Shown here in pieces: positions 44,557 through 55,146 of a stretch of DNA of 64,000 nt; within the stretch, counting starts at the first letter, position 1, and the number at the start of each line of letters is the position of its first letter. The translations under genes and the position numbers were made by a program. This DNA is from Pseudonocardia acidicola. GTDB lineage: Bacteria; Actinomycetota; Actinomycetes; Mycobacteriales; Pseudonocardiaceae. The notes below the pieces were generated by a model, which worked only from the letters and a program-made list of their open reading frames with translations, was not told where the DNA came from and ran no database searches. The stretch spans positions 62,001 to 126,000 of the forward strand of contig NZ_JAAXLA010000002.1 of the NCBI RefSeq assembly GCF_012911935.1, read 5' to 3'.

Positions 44557-45236
44557 ATGAGCGGCGCTGCTGCCGACGTCAGCCCCCGCACCCCCGGTGC
44601 GGTGCTCCGCGAGCCCGCCGCCGACACCGTGGCGACCACCGGGATCGGACGCTACGCCGGCTGGCTCGCCACCGAGCGGGGCCTCGAGTTCGCCGACCAC
44701 GACGCGCTGTGGCGCTGGTCGATCGACGACCGGAGGCGTTCTGCTCTCGATCCGGGAGCACTTCGAGGTACGCGCACAGCCCGCACGAGCGGGTGCTCGG
44801 TTCGGCGCAGATGCCGGGCGCGCAGTGTTCCCGGTGCGACCCTGAGTTACGCCGAGCACATGCTGGGCGGGCCCGGTGACGACACCGACGCAGGCCGCAC
44901 CGCCGTGATCGCCCGGTCGCAGACCCGGGAACCGAGCGAGCTGACCTTCGGCGACCTGCGCGATCAGGTGGCGCGGGCCCGGGCGGGACTGCGCCGGCTC
45001 GGCGTCGGGCCGGGCGACCGGGTGATCGGTTACCTGCCGAACACGACAAGCAGATCGACAAGCGCGCCGAGGTCGCCGCGATCCGCGCGGGCTGCCGGGC
45101 CTGACCCCGTCGTGGCGGTGCCGTACGGCCGCACGCGGTGGCCGGTGACGGGGTACTCGCCTGGGCCGATCTGCTGGCCGGGACCGGACCGCTGGAGTTC
45201 GAGCCGGGGCCGTTCGACCACCCACTCCCCCTTCGG
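44557..45236 (+). pseudogene. decayed acetoacetyl-CoA synthetase
   Basis: The N-terminal part of an acetoacetate-CoA ligase is recognisable in several frames: GRYAGWLATERGLEFADHDALWRWSIDD, then (frame change) IREHFEVRAQ, (frame change) PHERVLGSAQMPGA, (frame change) GATLSYAEHMLGG and ELTFGDLRDQVARARAGLRRLGVGPGDRVIGYLPNT. There follows a deletion of roughly 60 codons to DKQIDKRAEVAAIRAG, then VLAWADLLAG and FEPGPFDHPLP. The AMP-binding core and C-terminal domain are missing. It runs up to the convergent lipoprotein gene. The remaining 45237-45293 bases show no confident similarity. Confidence 0.7.
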
Positions 45237-45293
45237 CCGTCGACGCGTTCGCCGCGCTCGCCCGCACCCGCGCCGGCTGGGCGGCCGGGGGCG

Positions 45294-45794
45294 TCAGCTG
45301 GGGGTGGCGCTGCGCGAGACCACCGGGGAGAGCACGGCGATGAGCTGCCGGAGCCCGGCCTGGATCCTCGCGAAGTCGGTGACGCACGGGGCTTGCGTGG
45401 CCGCGCCGGCGGACGGCGGCAGGCCCGGCGGTGGCGCGCACCCGCGCTGGTTGAAGTCGTTGATCGCCGAGGTGATCGTGTTGGCGGCAGCGGTGACGGC
45501 CGCCGACTGCGGCAGCCCGGCGGCCTCGCTCCGCACGCTGTTCAGGGTGTTGGCCAGCTCGGTGAGGAACCGGGTGCACCCGCTGTAGACCGTCGCGGGC
45601 GGCTGGGTATCGCACTCGTCCTGGCTGATCGCCTCGAGCTTGTCGAGGGCGTCGGCCAGCGACAGGCTCTGTGCCGGCCCCGACGCGGGGTTCTGCTGAT
45701 TCGCCGAGGCGCAGCCGGCGGCCGGCAGCACGGCGAGGCCGACGGCCAGCAGCACGACCGGCAGACGGACTCGGAGGCGGTCCAGGAGGGGCAC
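45294..45794 (-). CDS. putative lipoprotein
   Basis: A 166-residue protein with a signal peptide (hydrophobic LPVVLLAVGLAVLPAAGC) whose lipobox LPAAGC predicts acylation at Cys28. The mature part is helical, Ala/Thr-rich, with four more cysteines that could form two disulfides. I do not recognise a family. The GTG start is seven bases after TACCGT (minus strand, 45807-45802), a leaderless pattern. It is 34 bases from the AIM24 gene on the same strand. Confidence 0.8.
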   Translation of the reverse strand: MPLLDRLRVRLPVVLLAVGLAVLPAAGCASANQQNPASGPAQSLSLADALDKLEAISQDECDTQPPATVYSGCTRFLTELANTLNSVRSEAAGLPQSAAVTAAANTITSAINDFNQRGCAPPPGLPPSAGAATQAPCVTDFARIQAGLRQLIAVLSPVVSRSATPS

Positions 45795-45828
45795 ACCCGA
45801 GACGGTAGGCCCCCCGCCTGCGCTGCCG

Positions 45829-46503
45829 TCAGCTGCCCTGCCCGGTGGCCACCGGCACCCCCTCCGAGGGCTGCACGACGACGAACCCGGGCCCGTGGAA
45901 GGCGTACTGCAGCGCCTCCCCGCTGCCGCCGCGCAGCAGCGAGCGCATGTTCATGCTGGAGACCACCTGCGGGACGAGGCCGGCCGACCAGGCGACGGCG
46001 GCCTGGACGTCGACGCACGTGGGCTGCTGCGAACAGTCCAGCAGCAGCGGCTCGCCGTCGGAGGTGAGCGCAACGGTGCCCTCGCCGCCGATCTCGGTGG
46101 TGAACAGCCCGCCGGTGGCCATGCCGGCGCCCTTGACCCGGCGGACGTCCCAGCTCAGCTCGGCGTCGAAGGCGAGCAGGTTGGTCCCGTTGACGCTGAT
46201 CGCGTCACCCTCCAGGCCGACCAGGAAGATGTTCTGCGCGCGGTGGGCGAAGAACACCTCGCCCTGCCCGCGCACGCGCATCAGCGGAGTGTCCTCGCTG
46301 CTCACCAGCCGTTTGACCAGCTTGCCCATGCTGCCCGCGCCCTCGTGGTGGAACTCCACCCGGCCCTGATAGGCGACCATGCTGCCCTTGAGCGCGAGCA
46401 GATCGGGCCCGAGCAGGACCTTGAGCATCTTCGACGACTGCAGGGTGAACCGCTGTGTGGTCGCGACCTCGGCGTGCTGCTGTTCGAACAGGTTGCTCCG
46501 CAT
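45829..46503 (-). CDS. AIM24 family protein
   Basis: A 224-residue AIM24 (DUF124) protein, a beta-rich fold related to TRAP-like pseudo-barrels. Landmarks are LKGSMVAYQGRVEFHHEG, VFFAHRAQNIFLVGLEGDAISVNGTNLLAFDAELSWDVRRV, GLFTTEIGGEGTVALTSDGEPLLLD and the C-terminal SGEALQYAFHGPGFVVVQPSEG. The biochemical role of bacterial AIM24 proteins is unknown. Two ATGs are possible (46503 and 46512); the first matches the family start (MRSNLFEQQ). Confidence 0.88.
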   Translation of the reverse strand: MRSNLFEQQHAEVATTQRFTLQSSKMLKVLLGPDLLALKGSMVAYQGRVEFHHEGAGSMGKLVKRLVSSEDTPLMRVRGQGEVFFAHRAQNIFLVGLEGDAISVNGTNLLAFDAELSWDVRRVKGAGMATGGLFTTEIGGEGTVALTSDGEPLLLDCSQQPTCVDVQAAVAWSAGLVPQVVSSMNMRSLLRGGSGEALQYAFHGPGFVVVQPSEGVPVATGQGS

Positions 46504-46577
46504 GGCGGCCATCGTGGCGGATCCGGGCGGGGGAACGCGGCCGTTCGGGCCGCGTCAGCGGGTCCGGACCCCGCAGG

Positions 46578-47624
46578 TCACCGGCGGCCGCCCTTGCGGT
46601 TGCCCGGGCGCTTGCGGCCGGCTGCGGCCTTGCCGCCGCGCTGGGCGCCGGCGCGCTGCGCGGTCGCGACGGGCTTGGCTCCCGGCTTCGTGGCCGACGA
46701 CACCGGCACCGGCTTGGCCCCCGGCAGCAACGCCGGCGCCGGCTTCTGGCCGGGCTTGGGCGCGGTGTCCGCCCGGGTGACCGCCCGGACCTTCGCCAGC
46801 TCGGCGTCCTCGGCGTCCATCTTGCGGTAGACGAGGTGCTGCTGGGTCATCGTCCAGGCGTTGTTGGTCAGCCAGTAGAGCAGGATCGCGATCGGGAACG
46901 GGAAGAACAGCCCACCGACGAGCGCACCGAGCGGGAAGATCCACGGCGTCATCCGCATGAACGACGCCATCTGCGCCATCTGGCCGGTCGCCTGCGGCTG
47001 CGTCTGCTGCTGGCGCAGCGAGAACCGCGCGGTGAAGTGCGTGGCCACCGCGGCCAGCACCATCAGCGGCGCCGCGACGGCGATGACCTCCCAGCGCTCG
47101 ACGTGCGAGCCGAAGGAGTCGAGCAGGTTCTGCGGCATGCTGATGTAGGCCGACAGCGGCGCCCCGAACAGCCGGGCCTCGAGGAACGAGCGCACCTCGT
47201 CCGGGCCGAAGACGTAGTTCGGGATGGCCGCGTTCTGCTCGAAGCTCAGACCCGGCCGGTTGAAGTAGCGCAGCACGTGCAGCAGCGCGATGAACACCGG
47301 CATCTGGATCAGCACCGGCAGGCAGCCGCCGAGCGGGTTGACGCCGTGCTCGCGCTGCAGCTTCTGGGTCTCCTCCATCAGCCGCTGTTTGTCGGAGCGA
47401 TGCTTCTTGCGCAGCTCCGCCATCTGCGGGGCGAGCACGCGCATCTTGCGGGTGGACCGGACCTGCGACAGGAACGGCTTGATCATCAGGGCGCGCAGGG
47501 TGAGCACGAGGAACACCACGGACAGCGCCCAGGCGACACCGCTGGAGGGTCCGAGCAGGAAGCCGAAGACCTGGTGCCAGAACCACATGACGGCGGAGAC
47601 GGGGTAGTAGATGACGTCTAGCAC
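46578..47624 (-). CDS. YidC/Oxa1-family membrane protein insertase (paralogue)
   Basis: A 348-residue YidC/Oxa1 insertase. Segments include VIYYPVSAVMWFWHQVFGFLLG (first helix), TRKMRVLAPQMAELRKKH with the cytoplasmic hairpin, NPLGGCLPVLIQMPVFIALLHVLRYF, and PFPIAILLYWLTNNAWTMTQQHLVYRKM. The C-terminal about 75 residues are Lys/Arg/Pro-rich, as in ribosome-contacting tails. It is not next to rpmH-rnpA, so it is probably a second YidC copy (inference). GTG 47624 is preferred over 47642 because GGCGAGG sits eight bases upstream. Confidence 0.92.
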   Translation of the reverse strand: MLDVIYYPVSAVMWFWHQVFGFLLGPSSGVAWALSVVFLVLTLRALMIKPFLSQVRSTRKMRVLAPQMAELRKKHRSDKQRLMEETQKLQREHGVNPLGGCLPVLIQMPVFIALLHVLRYFNRPGLSFEQNAAIPNYVFGPDEVRSFLEARLFGAPLSAYISMPQNLLDSFGSHVERWEVIAVAAPLMVLAAVATHFTARFSLRQQQTQPQATGQMAQMASFMRMTPWIFPLGALVGGLFFPFPIAILLYWLTNNAWTMTQQHLVYRKMDAEDAELAKVRAVTRADTAPKPGQKPAPALLPGAKPVPVSSATKPGAKPVATAQRAGAQRGGKAAAGRKRPGNRKGGRR

Positions 47625-47792
47625 GGGGCGGCCTCGCCGCACGAGAGGGACAGGACGGGGGAAACCCGCATGGCAACGCTCCAGGGAGCCGGGACGATGA
47701 GGACACGTCGAGGCGGCGACGAGCTGCCGGGCGGGGTGTGAGGTGCACGCCGCGCCGCCCGTGTGCGGGCGCCCGGGAAGGGCGCCCGCGGG

Positions 47793-48086
47793 CTACACCG
47801 CCGGGAGCAGTCCCGACGGGGCGCGGGCACGGGTGTGCCCGGGGGCGTCCGGGTCCTGCTGACGAGGCACCGCGGCCCGGTCCAGGGACCGGCGCAGCGC
47901 CCGGACCGCGGTGGCCGGGCCGGAGATCGTGGTGGCGCGGAGCACGACGCAGGCGTGCCGGGCCATGCCCCAGGCCCACAGCGCGGCGCCGAGGACGCCG
48001 ATGACCACGCCCGGTTCGCCGGCGACGAGCACGTAGCCCAGCACGAGCAGGGCGAGCGCCTGCGCGACCGTGCCGGTGCGGGACAT
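47793..48086 (-). CDS. small two-helix membrane protein (hypothetical)
   Basis: A 97-residue protein with hydrophobic stretches at about 7-22 (QALALLVLGYVLVAGEP) and 24-40 (VVIGVLGAALWAWGMA), then a basic, Pro/Arg-rich cytoplasmic tail. No family recognised. The start is ATG 48086 with AAGGG nine bases upstream; a longer frame starting at 48182 exists but its extra N-terminus looks like noncoding sequence. It precedes yidC by about 170 bases on the same strand. Confidence 0.6.
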   Translation of the reverse strand: MSRTGTVAQALALLVLGYVLVAGEPGVVIGVLGAALWAWGMARHACVVLRATTISGPATAVRALRRSLDRAAVPRQQDPDAPGHTRARAPSGLLPAV

Positions 48087-48302
48087 GGTGTGGGGCCCTT
48101 CTGGGTGGGCGGGACAGTGCGGGTGGCGCACCCGGCGCGGGCACCCAGCACAAACGGTACCGGAAACCCGCGACCGGGCCATCGATCACCGACGCCGACC
48201 GGCCGGACCGGGGCCCGCGACCGGTGCGCGCCCCGGTCGCGTACCGCCCGCCGGTCGGTCGCCGCGCGGCGGGCAGGGCCGGACGCGGTTACCGTCGCCC
48301 TC

Positions 48303-49151
48303 ATGCCCGAGGGTGACACCGTCCACCTCGCCGGCAAGCGGCTGCACGCGGCCCTCGCCGGCCGACGGCTGCTGCGCGGGGAACTGCGGCATCCGCGGCT
48401 CGTCGAGCACGACCTGGCAGGCCGGACCGTGCTCGGGGTGGTGAGCGTCGGGAAGCACCTGTTCACCCGCTTCGACGACGGCCGCAGCCTGCACAGCCAC
48501 TTCCGGATGGACGGCTCGTGGCACCTCTATCGGCCGGGGATGCGCTGGCGGCGGCCGGCTCGCGAGGCCCGCGCCGTGCTGGAGACCGACGACCGGGTCG
48601 CCGTCGGGTTCGCGCTGCACGACATGGAGCTGCTGCCCACCGACGCCGAGGACCGGCTCGTCGGCCACCTCGGCCCGGACCTGCTCGATCCGGCCTGGGA
48701 CGACACGCACGCCGCCGAGGCGGTGCGCCGGCTCACCGCCCGGGCCGACTCCGAGATCGGGCTCGCGCTGCTGGAGCAGCGGGTGATGGCCGGGGTCGGG
48801 AACCTCTACAAGACCGAGGTCTGCTTCCTGCTCGGGCTGTCGCCGTGGACACCGGTCCGCGACGTGCCCGACCTGGCTGCGGTCGTCGCGCTGTCCCGCA
48901 CGCTGCTGCTGCGCAACGCCGACCGCCCGGAACAGACCACCACAGGTTCACTGCACCCGGCCGAGGCGCACTGGATCTTCGAGCGCGCCGGGCGCCGGTG
49001 CCGGCGGTGCGGGACCCGGATCCGCACCGCCGAGCAGGGCGACGGGGTGTACGCGCGGGTGGCCTACTGGTGCCCGCACTGCCAGCCGGGCCCGGCGCCG
49101 CGCGGCGGCCGGGTCGCCGGTGGCCGGGAGCGGCGCGCCGCCCGGGCGTGA
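48303..49151 (+). CDS. nei: Fpg/Nei-family DNA glycosylase (endonuclease VIII)
   Basis: A 282-residue base-excision repair glycosylase/AP lyase. The N-terminus MPEGDTVHLAGKRL gives the catalytic Pro2 and Glu3 of the family with the Nei-type GDT. The helix-two-turn-helix is in EQRVMAGVGNLYKTEVCFLLGLSP, and the C-terminal zinc finger is CRRCGTRIRTAEQGDGVYARVAYWCPHC. It removes oxidised pyrimidines. The ATG is seven bases after TACCGT (48290-48295), a leaderless pattern. It usually neighbours lhr, from which it is separated here by accessory genes. Confidence 0.95.
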   Translation: MPEGDTVHLAGKRLHAALAGRRLLRGELRHPRLVEHDLAGRTVLGVVSVGKHLFTRFDDGRSLHSHFRMDGSWHLYRPGMRWRRPAREARAVLETDDRVAVGFALHDMELLPTDAEDRLVGHLGPDLLDPAWDDTHAAEAVRRLTARADSEIGLALLEQRVMAGVGNLYKTEVCFLLGLSPWTPVRDVPDLAAVVALSRTLLLRNADRPEQTTTGSLHPAEAHWIFERAGRRCRRCGTRIRTAEQGDGVYARVAYWCPHCQPGPAPRGGRVAGGRERRAARA

Positions 49152-49159
49152 ACGACGAA

Positions 49160-49187
49160 CGCCCGCCCCGGCGGACCGGGACGGGCG
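49160..49187. terminator. hairpin between nei and pspA
   Basis: A 12-bp stem with one mismatch (49160-49171 / 49176-49187, loop CGGA) in the convergent intergenic gap; probably bidirectional. Confidence 0.6.
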
Positions 49188-49209
49188 CGTCGCGTGAGGG
49201 GCGCGCGGC

Positions 49210-50037
49210 TCAGGCGGTACCCGGCTGCTGCTGGGTCTGCTGGCCGCTCTGCGGGGAGGCGGGGAGCTGCGTGGTCGGCTGCTGCGAACCGGAGGTCACC
49301 TCACCGGCGACCGGGGTGCCGTGCAGCGACGCGCGGATCTGCTCGAGGCGGTTCTGCCCGGCCATGTCCACGGTCGACTGCTGGACCTCGAGCATCCGGC
49401 CCTGGACCGAGTTCTGGGCGAGCTCGGCGGAGCCGATCGCATTGGCGTAACGCCGCTCGATCTTGTCCCGGACCTCCTCCAGCGAGGGGGTGTTGCCCGG
49501 CGCCGACAGCTCGGACATCTGACGCAGCGAGGCCGCGGCCTGCTCCTGCATCTTGGCCTGTTCGAGCTGGCTGAGCAGCTTGGTCCGCTCGGCGATCTTC
49601 TGCTGCAGCATCATCGAGTTGCGCTCGACCGACTGCTTGGCCTGCGCCGCGGCCTGGATGGACTGGTCGTGCAACGTCTTGAGGTCCTCGACCGACTGCT
49701 CGGCCGTCACCAGCTGGGTCGCGAACGCCTGCGCGGACTGCTCGTACTGCTGAGCCTTGGTCTCGTCGCCCTGGGCGCGGGACTGATCGGCGAGCACGAG
49801 GGCCTGCCGGGCCGAGGCCTGCAGCTTCTCGATCTCACCGAGCTGCCGGTTCAGCTTCATCTCCAGCTGGCGCTGGTTGCCGATCACCGCGGCGGCCTGC
49901 TGGGACAGCGCCTGATGCTGCCGCTGGGCGTCCTCGATGGCCTGCTGGATCTGCACCTTGGGGTCGGCGTACTCGTCGACCTTCGACGAGAACAGCGCCA
50001 TCAGGTACTTCCAGGCCTTCGTGAAAGGGTTGGCCAT
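49210..50037 (-). CDS. pspA: PspA/IM30 (ESCRT-III-like) phage-shock protein
   Basis: A 275-residue PspA protein, mostly long coiled-coil helices (about 25-215), which forms oligomers on the inner membrane under envelope stress. The helical core [35 protein letters not shown] is typical. The C-terminal element [29 protein letters not shown] is shared with the 90-residue protein at 22213. The extreme C-terminus is Gln-rich. It lies downstream of clgR in the actinobacterial order (Rv2744c/Rv2745c). The 236-base gap has one weak CGC-N5-GCG sequence (50107-50117) that might be a ClgR site. GGAGG is very close to the ATG. Confidence 0.95.
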   Translation of the reverse strand: MANPFTKAWKYLMALFSSKVDEYADPKVQIQQAIEDAQRQHQALSQQAAAVIGNQRQLEMKLNRQLGEIEKLQASARQALVLADQSRAQGDETKAQQYEQSAQAFATQLVTAEQSVEDLKTLHDQSIQAAAQAKQSVERNSMMLQQKIAERTKLLSQLEQAKMQEQAAASLRQMSELSAPGNTPSLEEVRDKIERRYANAIGSAELAQNSVQGRMLEVQQSTVDMAGQNRLEQIRASLHGTPVAGEVTSGSQQPTTQLPASPQSGQQTQQQPGTA

Positions 50038-50273
50038 CTCCTCCGCCTACCTCCGAGTGCGACACCGTCTGCCACCGCGCCGTCCGACTGTGGGGCGTCG
50101 GTGCGCCGCTTGCTGCGCCCCATCGTGGCATTGCGCGGGGCCCGCTACCAGCGCCCGCCGACGATATCGGGGATCTTCCGGAGGCCGCCGTCCGGGCGAC
50201 CCGGAGACCAGGCTACCCAACGGTCACGGTGGGCCGCTGGCGACGGAGCCGGACAGAACCGGACGAACCGGGC

Positions 50274-50651
50274 TCAGGCGGCCGCGCTGACCCGGGCCAC
50301 CGGGGCGGACGGTGCCAGCGGCGCGGACGGCTGCGGGCTCACCAACGGGTTGGCGGCGCCGGCGATGCGCAGATCGGCGTGCCGCTGGCCGATCGGGACG
50401 ATCATCTGCAGCCGCATGGCGGCGGCCATGTCCTCGGCGGCCGACGCGACGAGGTCGGGCAGCGAGATGTCGAGGGCCTCGCAGATCGCGGCCAGCAGTT
50501 CACTGGAGGGCTCCTTGCGCCCGCGTTCGATCTCGGACAGGTAGCCGAGGCTCACCCGGGCCCGCCGGGACACCTCGCGCAGCGTCCGCCGACGCGCGGT
50601 GCGGGCACGCCGAAGGCTGCCGCCGATCGCCTCACGCAGCAGCACAGCCAT
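50274..50651 (-). CDS. clgR: ClgR-like XRE-family regulator
   Basis: A 125-residue Cro/C1-type regulator. The HTH (about residues 8-65) contains [56 protein letters not shown], typical of ClgR, which activates clp protease and phage-shock genes. The C-terminus is Ala/Pro-rich and ends in AAA, compatible with ClpP-mediated turnover of ClgR proteins (family knowledge). ATG 50651 has GGAGGG upstream. It lies between pgsA and pspA, the conserved order, which supports the name. Confidence 0.92.
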   Translation of the reverse strand: MAVLLREAIGGSLRRARTARRRTLREVSRRARVSLGYLSEIERGRKEPSSELLAAICEALDISLPDLVASAAEDMAAAMRLQMIVPIGQRHADLRIAGAANPLVSPQPSAPLAPSAPVARVSAAA

Positions 50652-50794
50652 GCCACCCTCCTCATCCCACCCGACATGCACAGCGCCCGATCTCACCGGA
50701 CCGGCCCGGTGAGGTCACCGTACCGACTCCGCCTCGTTCCCGTCCGGCTACGGGCCGTCCGACGCGTCCGCCCAGGGCGAACACGCGCGGCGGT

Positions 50795-51423
50795 TCAGGG
50801 GGTGTCGTGCAGCGCCGCCGCCGCGGCCGCACGCAGCCGCAGCGCGCGCAGCACGTAGTCGAGCCCGGTGACGACGGTCAGCGCCAGCGCGGCGGCCAAG
50901 GCGATCCAGCGCACGATGTCGACCGCGCCGGCTCCGTTGAGCAGTTCGCTGAGCGGCAGCAGGTAGAGCCCGATGGCCAGGGTCTGCACGAACGTCTTGG
51001 CCTTGCCGCCGCGACTGGCCGGGATCACCCCGTGCCGCAGCACCCAGAACCGCAGCAGTGTGATGCCGATCTCCCGGCCCATGATGACGATGGTGACCCA
51101 CCACGGGACCTGCCCCAGGATCGACAGTCCGATCAGAGCCGATCCGGTGAGCGCCTTGTCGGCGATCGGATCGGCGATCGCCCCGAACGCGGTGACCAGG
51201 CCGCGCTTGCGGGCCAGCTCGCCGTCGAGCCGGTCGGTGAAGGCGGCCACCGCGAAGACGGCGAACGCGGTGAGCCGCCAGTCGACGCTGCGGCCCTGCT
51301 CGGTGAGCAGCGCGGCGACGAACACCGGGACGAGCAGCAGCCGCAGGCCCGTGAGGACGTTGGCGATGTTGAGCAGCGGCGGCGTGCCGCCCGGCGGGGT
51401 GGACGCGCCCGCCGGGGACGTGC

Positions 51424-51427
<4 letters not shown>
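50795..51427 (-). CDS. pgsA: CDP-diacylglycerol-glycerol-3-phosphate 3-phosphatidyltransferase
   Basis: A 210-residue membrane enzyme of phosphatidylglycerol synthesis. The CDP-alcohol phosphatidyltransferase motif is complete: D65-x2-D68-G69-x2-A72-R73-x8-G82-x3-D86-x3-D90. About six hydrophobic helices follow the usual pattern. The GTG start overlaps the rimO stop (GTGA), so translation is coupled. Its position next to rimO and clgR matches pgsA3-type genes of actinobacteria. Confidence 0.94.
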
Positions 51428-52911
<1,484 letters not shown>

Positions 52912-52955
52912 GGGCCTAAGGGTAGACGCCGCCCGGTGATCTACTCTGACCCGTC
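52912..52955. promoter_or_regulatory. back-to-back leaderless promoters, rimO and argA
   Basis: Only 44 bases separate the two start codons. TACCCT (minus strand, 52924-52919) lies seven bases before the rimO GTG, and TACTCT (52942-52947) eight bases before the argA GTG. Neither gene has a Shine-Dalgarno sequence. Transcripts should start at or next to the start codons. Confidence 0.6.
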
Positions 52956-53453
52956 GTGGCAGTGGTGGCCGTGCGGCGGGCCAGGACCGCCGACGTGACG
53001 TCGATCAAGTCTCTGGTGGACGCTTACGCCGGCCGGGTCCTGCTGGCGAAAGAGATCATCACGCTGTACGAGTCGGTGCAGGAGTTCCTGGTCGCCGAGA
53101 TCGACGGCGAGGTCGTGGGGTGCGGCGCGCTGCACGTGCTCTGGGAGGACCTGGGCGAGATCCGCACCGTGGCGGTGCACTCGCGGGTGCTCGGCCAGGG
53201 CGTCGGGCACGCGATCGTCGGCGCGCTCATCGACAACGCCCGGGAACTGGGGCTGGAGCGGTTGTTCGTGCTGACCTTCGAGAAGCACTTCTTCGGCCGG
53301 CACGGGTTCTCCGAGATCGACGGGACGCCGGTCTCCCCCGACGTGTTCGCGGCGATGCTGCGCTCCTACGACGCCGGCGTCGCCGAGTTCCTCGACCTCG
53401 CGCACGTCAAGCCGAACACCCTGGGCAACGTCCGCATGATGCTCCGCCTGTGA
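52956..53453 (+). CDS. argA: amino-acid N-acetyltransferase (short GNAT-type ArgA)
   Basis: A 165-residue GNAT acetyltransferase matching the short actinobacterial N-acetylglutamate synthase (Rv2747). Landmarks are [43 protein letters not shown], the acetyl-CoA loop [22 protein letters not shown], and [15 protein letters not shown]. It catalyses the first step of arginine synthesis. GTG 52956 is supported by the upstream TACTCT. Synteny with rimO/pgsA/clgR upstream and ftsK downstream supports the assignment. Confidence 0.92.
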   Translation: MAVVAVRRARTADVTSIKSLVDAYAGRVLLAKEIITLYESVQEFLVAEIDGEVVGCGALHVLWEDLGEIRTVAVHSRVLGQGVGHAIVGALIDNARELGLERLFVLTFEKHFFGRHGFSEIDGTPVSPDVFAAMLRSYDAGVAEFLDLAHVKPNTLGNVRMMLRL

Positions 53454-53505
53454 GCGGTGAGTGGTGCCGGCGCACTACGTGACGCGCACGAGCCGCGAAG
53501 CCGCC

Positions 53506-53988
53506 ATGATCGGGGGCGTGTTCCGGATCGTGTTCTGCGCCCCCGAGATCCCGCCCAACACGGGCAACGCGATCCGGCTGGCCGCCAACACCGGGGTCGA
53601 GCTGCACCTCGTCGAGCCGCTCGGATTCTCCCTCGACGCCCGGCACGTGCGCCGGGCCGGCCTGGACTACCACGACCTGGCCCACGTGCGGGTGCACGCC
53701 GACCTCGACGCGGCCTGGCGGGCGCTGCTGCCGGCCTCGGTGTACGCGTTCTCGACGACCGCGACCCGGTGCTACACCGACGTGGCCTACGCACCCGGCG
53801 ACGTGCTGCTGTTCGGTTGCGAGTCGGCGGGGCTGCCGGCCGAGGTCGAGCACGCCCCGCAGGTCACCGACCGGGTGCGGCTGCCGATGCTGGCGACCTC
53901 CCGCTCGCTCAACCTGGCCAACGCCGCCGCCGTCGCGGTGTACGAGGCCTGGCGCCAGCACGGCTTCCGAGGGCCGGACGGGCCGTGA
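53506..53988 (+). CDS. trmL: tRNA (cytidine/uridine-34 2'-O)-methyltransferase, SpoU/TrmL type
   Basis: A 160-residue SPOUT-fold methyltransferase. The N-terminus RIVFCAPEIPPNTGNAIRLAANTG is typical of TrmL, and the trefoil-knot SAM site is LLFGCESAGLP and the C-terminal LPMLATSRSLNLANAAAVAVYEA. It methylates the wobble base of certain leucine tRNAs. The start could be ATG 53506 or GTG 53518; neither has a good ribosome site. It follows argA by 52 bases. Confidence 0.92.
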   Translation: MIGGVFRIVFCAPEIPPNTGNAIRLAANTGVELHLVEPLGFSLDARHVRRAGLDYHDLAHVRVHADLDAAWRALLPASVYAFSTTATRCYTDVAYAPGDVLLFGCESAGLPAEVEHAPQVTDRVRLPMLATSRSLNLANAAAVAVYEAWRQHGFRGPDGP

Positions 53989-54056
53989 GCAGGCTGTCGG
54001 CCCTCACCCGCCGGTCGATGCGGACGCCCGCCTGACCTCGAGACCATCCGAGACCG

Positions 54057-54968
54057 TCACTGCGTCCGGTGGGTTCCGGATCCCTTCAGGATCGCCTGCA
54101 CGTCCAGCCTGATGTCGATCGTCGAGCCCACCACCGGCAGCCCCCGGGCGAGCATCTGCTGCCAGTTCAGCGTGAAGTGCTCGCGGTGCAGTTCGGTGGT
54201 GGCCACGGCGCCGGTCCGGATGCCGGCCCACTCCTGCATGCCGAGGAAGGTCGTCTCCAGCTGCACGTCGCTGGTCAGCCCGTGCAGGGTGAGCTCCCCG
54301 TCGACGACCCACCTGTTGCCGCCCCGCCGGGAGAACCGGGTGCTGGAGAAGCGGATCTGCGGGAAGCGCTCGACGTCCAGGAAGTCCGGCGAGCGCAGGT
54401 GGTTGTCACGCACCTCGACGTTCGTGTCGACGCTGGCCGCATCGATGACGACCTGGACGTACGAGTCCTCGAAGGGCTCGGCGACCTGGATCTGCCCCTG
54501 GAACACGTTGAACTGGCCGTAGACCCGGGACATCGCGATGTGCCGGGCCACGAAGCTGATCGTCGTGTGGTCCTCGTCGATGTCGTAGATCCCGGGCGTC
54601 GGCGGCTGCGCGGTCTCGTCGGGCTGCAACGTGAGCTGGCCGATCTGGGCGTGCTTGCCCCATTCGACCTCCACCGCTTCGTGAACGGTCTGGTAGCCAC
54701 CGGCCTCGGCGCGCACCCGGTACTCCCCCGGCACCACGGCGGCGGCGAAGAAACCGAAGGGGTCGCTGTCGGAGTGGGCCACCCGGCGACTGGACCGGTC
54801 GAACACCGAGATCTCGGCACCGGGGAGCGGCCGCCCCTCGGCGTCACGGACCTGACCACTCAGCAGCCCACCGGTCAGCGGGATCGGCATCATGGCGTGG
54901 CGCCCGGTCTCCGTGCCTCGACCGGTCCGTTCACTCCGCCGCAGGAAGCGCAACATCCGCCGAACCAT
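54057..54968 (-). CDS. YceI-family protein with N-terminal carboxypeptidase-regulatory-like domain
   Basis: A 303-residue protein with two domains. Residues about 35-115 form a transthyretin-like CarboxypepD_reg domain (GLLSGQVRDAEGRPLPGAEISVFD ... GEYRVRAEAGGYQTVHE). Residues about 125-298 form a YceI lipocalin-like beta-barrel (YDIDEDHTTISFVARHIAMSRVYGQFNVFQGQI ... FPQIRFSSTRF ... GELTLHGLTSDVQLETTF). YceI proteins bind polyisoprenoids or other lipids. No signal peptide is seen, unlike many YceI proteins, so it may be cytoplasmic. The 54969-55146 gap upstream has no gene I can support. Confidence 0.9.
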   Translation of the reverse strand: MVRRMLRFLRRSERTGRGTETGRHAMMPIPLTGGLLSGQVRDAEGRPLPGAEISVFDRSSRRVAHSDSDPFGFFAAAVVPGEYRVRAEAGGYQTVHEAVEVEWGKHAQIGQLTLQPDETAQPPTPGIYDIDEDHTTISFVARHIAMSRVYGQFNVFQGQIQVAEPFEDSYVQVVIDAASVDTNVEVRDNHLRSPDFLDVERFPQIRFSSTRFSRRGGNRWVVDGELTLHGLTSDVQLETTFLGMQEWAGIRTGAVATTELHREHFTLNWQQMLARGLPVVGSTIDIRLDVQAILKGSGTHRTQ

Positions 54969-55146
54969 CTCCGTTCAGTAATCAGCCGGCTCCGTCGGTC
55001 GGACCCGATCGAATCAACACTCTGACACGGGAGGTGGTTACGGCCTCAGTCAGGTCGGTGGGAAGAACCACAAATCACCCGGGCTCGGTCTACCGCGAGT
55101 ATCCGATCTCTCGCTCGGTGTAACACGCTCCAGCGACCTGCACTGA

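Noticed and set aside
44413..45615. Long minus-strand frame opposite the acetoacetyl-CoA synthetase remnant
   Set aside because: It is antisense to recognisable (though broken) coding sequence and has no domain.
50107..50117. ClgR binding site before pspA
   Set aside because: CGC-N5-GCG occurs by chance very often in this composition, and there is no extended symmetry.
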